DNA of 15,156 bases from Oscillospiraceae bacterium (GTDB lineage: Bacteria > Bacillota > Clostridia > Oscillospirales > Ruminococcaceae), in assembly GCA_009782665.1 (NCBI GenBank), contig WRIP01000016.1, positions 1 through 15,156 on the forward strand. The letters are read 5' to 3'. The notes beneath the pieces were generated by a model. That model saw nothing but the letters and a program-made list of their open reading frames with translations, made no database searches and was not told where the DNA came from. How positions within the stretch are numbered: the first letter of the stretch is position 1; each line of letters begins with the position of its first letter. The position numbers and the translations under genes were made by a program. Below are positions 13,294 through 15,156 of the stretch, piece after piece.

Positions 13294-14240
13294 TGATAAA
13301 AACCGAACTCATTCTCAATCTTGATACCGGTATTGATGATGCCTATACCATCATGCTAGCAACCATGGCAGAAAGCATTGACCTTTCTGCTATCGTCACA
13401 TCTTACGGAAATCGATCTCTTGAGACTACAACCGAAAACACCCTTCGCATTGTTCAGCTTATGGGCAAAAACACGCCGGTTGTCATCGGAAAATCCGAAC
13501 CACTCTTTGCTAACACACGGGTAGAGTTCAGAGGAAGTGCGGCACACGGTGATGACGGCTTGGGCAATAGGGCAGGACTGTTACCCTATGCAACGCTGAA
13601 ACCAGTGGAGATTTCTGCTACTGAATACATGGCAAAGATACTGGCAGATTCAAGGGGTGAGGTCATCATAGTCAACACCGCACCATTGACCAATATTGCT
13701 CTACTGTTGCTCGCTCATCCCGAACTGAAGGATAAAATCGCTACAATTGTAATCTCGGGAGGAGCCATCGAGAGAGGAAATATACTGCCAACAGTCGAAG
13801 CGAATATCTTTGCTGATCCCGAAGCCGCTCAGGTAGTGATACAGAGCGGAGTAAAGCTCACCATCTGCCCACTTGACACTGGCGATAAAGCATATTCGAC
13901 CTTCGAGGACAGAGAAAGATTCCGACTCGCATCCAATCGAACCGCAAGGTTCTTAGGTGAGGTCGTACGGCATTACGCAGATCATTACGAGAATCTTTTA
14001 GGTAGAGAAGGAAGTCCGCTCCATGATGTTGTCCCGATGGCATGGGTTCTTAATCCGAAGTTAGTGGAAACCACCCCTTGCTATGTCGAGGTCGATCTAA
14101 CAGGGTACTACACCAAAGGGGCACTGATGATAGATAGATTGAAGCTATTGCAAAAAGAGTCTAACGCTTCCGTTGCAGTTTCAGTGGACCGTGAAGGGAT
14201 AAATCAATTAATCTATGAATCGCTCAGAAGAGCGAGATAA
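13293..14240 (+). CDS. Nucleoside hydrolase family protein, second paralogue
   Basis: A 315-residue IU-nucleoside hydrolase-like protein. The N-terminal motif reads LNLDTGIDDAY, so the first Asp of DxDPGxDD is Asn and the Pro is Thr. The other Asp residues remain. Unlike the first paralogue it keeps the ribose-binding Glu/Asn (VEANIFADPEAA) and the catalytic His-Asp (SPLHDVV). NTAPLTN and AHGDDGLGN are also in place. It is the more likely of the two to be a working hydrolase. It starts on the last base of the preceding stop codon and is followed after 17 bases by iorA. Substrate base (purine or pyrimidine) cannot be read from the sequence. Confidence 0.9.
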   Translation: MIKTELILNLDTGIDDAYTIMLATMAESIDLSAIVTSYGNRSLETTTENTLRIVQLMGKNTPVVIGKSEPLFANTRVEFRGSAAHGDDGLGNRAGLLPYATLKPVEISATEYMAKILADSRGEVIIVNTAPLTNIALLLLAHPELKDKIATIVISGGAIERGNILPTVEANIFADPEAAQVVIQSGVKLTICPLDTGDKAYSTFEDRERFRLASNRTARFLGEVVRHYADHYENLLGREGSPLHDVVPMAWVLNPKLVETTPCYVEVDLTGYYTKGALMIDRLKLLQKESNASVAVSVDREGINQLIYESLRRAR

Positions 14241-14257
14241 CACATAAAGAGGGAAAG

Positions 14258-15156
14258 ATGACGAAGTTAATGCTCGGAAACGAAGCAATAGCAAGAGGAA
14301 TATATGAAGCGGGATGTCGATTGGTCTTCAGTTACCCCGGTACGCCCAGTACCGAAATAACGGAAGCTGCCGCAGGGTACGATGAAATATATGCCGAGTG
14401 GGCTCCCAATGAAAAGGTAGCGCTCGAGGCTGCCATCGGCGCTTCGATTGCAGGTGCTAGAGCTTTCTGTAGCATGAAACATGTCGGACTTAATGTCGCT
14501 GCCGATCCTCTCTTTACCGCAGTATATACCGGGGTTAATGGAGGGTTAGTCATTGCGGTTGCTGACGATCCTGGTATGCACTCTTCACAGAATGAACAGG
14601 ATACACGTACGGTGGCACTGGCTGCGAAGATCCCAGTGCTGGAAGCGAGTGATTCGGAAGAGTGTAAGTTTCTTACAGTCAAAGCATTTGAGATATCTGA
14701 AGAGTTTGATCTACCGGTCATAATCCGTGTCACTACTCGGGTGGCTCATACCCGATCTCCGGTCACCATAAACCAACCGCTACAACCGAGAGTCTTCGAC
14801 TACACTAAGGATGCCGCTAAGTATGTTATGGTCCCGGCAAATGCAAAGAATCGAAGAATCAGTTTAGAAACACGTCTTGCTAACATAAAGGAGTATTCCG
14901 AAAATAGCGGCCTCAACTACATAGAGCAGGGCAGCGATATCGGGTTTATCGCGAGTGGAATCACCCGACTCTATGTAAAAGAATTACATGCTAGCGAACA
15001 GTCAGCGATACTACATCTTCGGATGGTTAATCCACTACCTCAAGAGATGATAAAGGCATTCGCAAAAGAGTATGACAGAATCGTTGTCGCTGAAGAGCTA
15101 GATCCGGTGATTGAGGCTCAATGCAAGGCGCTAGGTCTTAAGGTTGACGGAAAGAA
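14258..15156 (+). CDS. iorA: Indolepyruvate:ferredoxin oxidoreductase alpha subunit, 3'-truncated by window end
   Basis: IorA with IorB oxidises aryl pyruvates (indolepyruvate and relatives) to aryl-acetyl-CoA, passing electrons to ferredoxin; it uses thiamine pyrophosphate and iron-sulfur clusters. The 299 codons seen cover the pyrimidine-binding and linker domains. Marks are LGNEAIARGIYEAG, SYPGTPSTEI, EWAPNEKVALEAAIGAS with the TPP-activating Glu, and MKHVGLNVAADPLFT followed by ADDPGMHSSQNEQDTR, all typical of IorA. The C-terminal TPP and ferredoxin-like parts lie beyond base 15156. ATG 14258 has AGAGGG just upstream. It lies 17 bases after the nucleoside hydrolase stop, so it belongs to that operon. 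iorB would be expected further on. Confidence 0.93.
   Translation, partial: MTKLMLGNEAIARGIYEAGCRLVFSYPGTPSTEITEAAAGYDEIYAEWAPNEKVALEAAIGASIAGARAFCSMKHVGLNVAADPLFTAVYTGVNGGLVIAVADDPGMHSSQNEQDTRTVALAAKIPVLEASDSEECKFLTVKAFEISEEFDLPVIIRVTTRVAHTRSPVTINQPLQPRVFDYTKDAAKYVMVPANAKNRRISLETRLANIKEYSENSGLNYIEQGSDIGFIASGITRLYVKELHASEQSAILHLRMVNPLPQEMIKAFAKEYDRIVVAEELDPVIEAQCKALGLKVDGK

Noticed and set aside
14332..14733. Minus-strand open frame of 133 codons opposite iorA
   Set aside because: The plus strand clearly encodes IorA motifs here; the opposite frame is low-complexity Ala/Ser-rich shadow.
1..15156. CRISPR array, tRNA or rRNA genes
   Set aside because: No regularly spaced direct repeats, no cloverleaf-like segments with the T-loop consensus, and no rRNA signature seen by eye.

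Overview
The window looks like a chromosomal piece of a strictly anaerobic, low-to-middle G+C bacterium. Three things suggest this: a class III (oxygen-sensitive) ribonucleotide reductase with its activase and NrdR, an indolepyruvate:ferredoxin oxidoreductase subunit, and a DUF5685/J-domain cluster of a kind I associate with Clostridia-type Firmicutes. Shine-Dalgarno sites are strong, TTG is used as a start at least once, and TGA is a stop, so the code is standard. A Firmicute or an anaerobic spirochaete with many clostridial genes would both fit; I cannot place it more closely.

Region by region. (1) 1-1720: a possible gene tail, then a solitary AAA ATPase with a C-terminal DUF4143 domain, with its own promoter and a good rho-independent terminator. 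(2) 1831-3462: an insertion sequence of IS5-like type with imperfect terminal inverted repeats. Its DDE transposase reading frame carries an in-frame TAA near the N-terminus, so the copy is probably crippled. A third repeat-end-like sequence lies just outside it. (3) 3623-7145: a minus-strand operon nrdR-nrdD-nrdG that ends at a strong terminator. Its promoter is crowded: two NrdR boxes 31 bp apart, one filling the -35/-10 spacer, with a Rex-like operator over the -10. (4) 7146-8733: a long AT-rich leader with competing inverted repeats, then a tightly coupled three-gene module encoding a DUF3990 protein (ADP-ribosyltransferase-like), a small unknown protein and a DUF3791 protein. It looks like an accessory toxin/effector-type unit. 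(5) 8734-9335: mostly non-coding, possibly with decayed coding sequence. (6) 9336-12064: a minus-strand operon encoding DUF5685, a degenerate J-domain/TPR protein with a Cys-rich tail, a polytopic membrane protein and a RimJ/RimL-like GNAT. (7) 12220-15156: a plus-strand operon of two divergent nucleoside hydrolase paralogues followed by iorA, which is cut by the window end.

How they work together: NrdR senses nucleotide pools and should repress its own operon, and the Rex-like site would add control by NADH/NAD+. A related 18-bp sequence sits on the predicted -10 of the nucleoside hydrolase/iorA operon, so one redox regulator might touch both nucleotide reduction and salvage/2-oxoacid metabolism. 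That link is inference. The most interesting points are this compact nrd control region, the reciprocal active-site changes in the two nucleoside hydrolases, and the DUF3990 module with its long structured leader.
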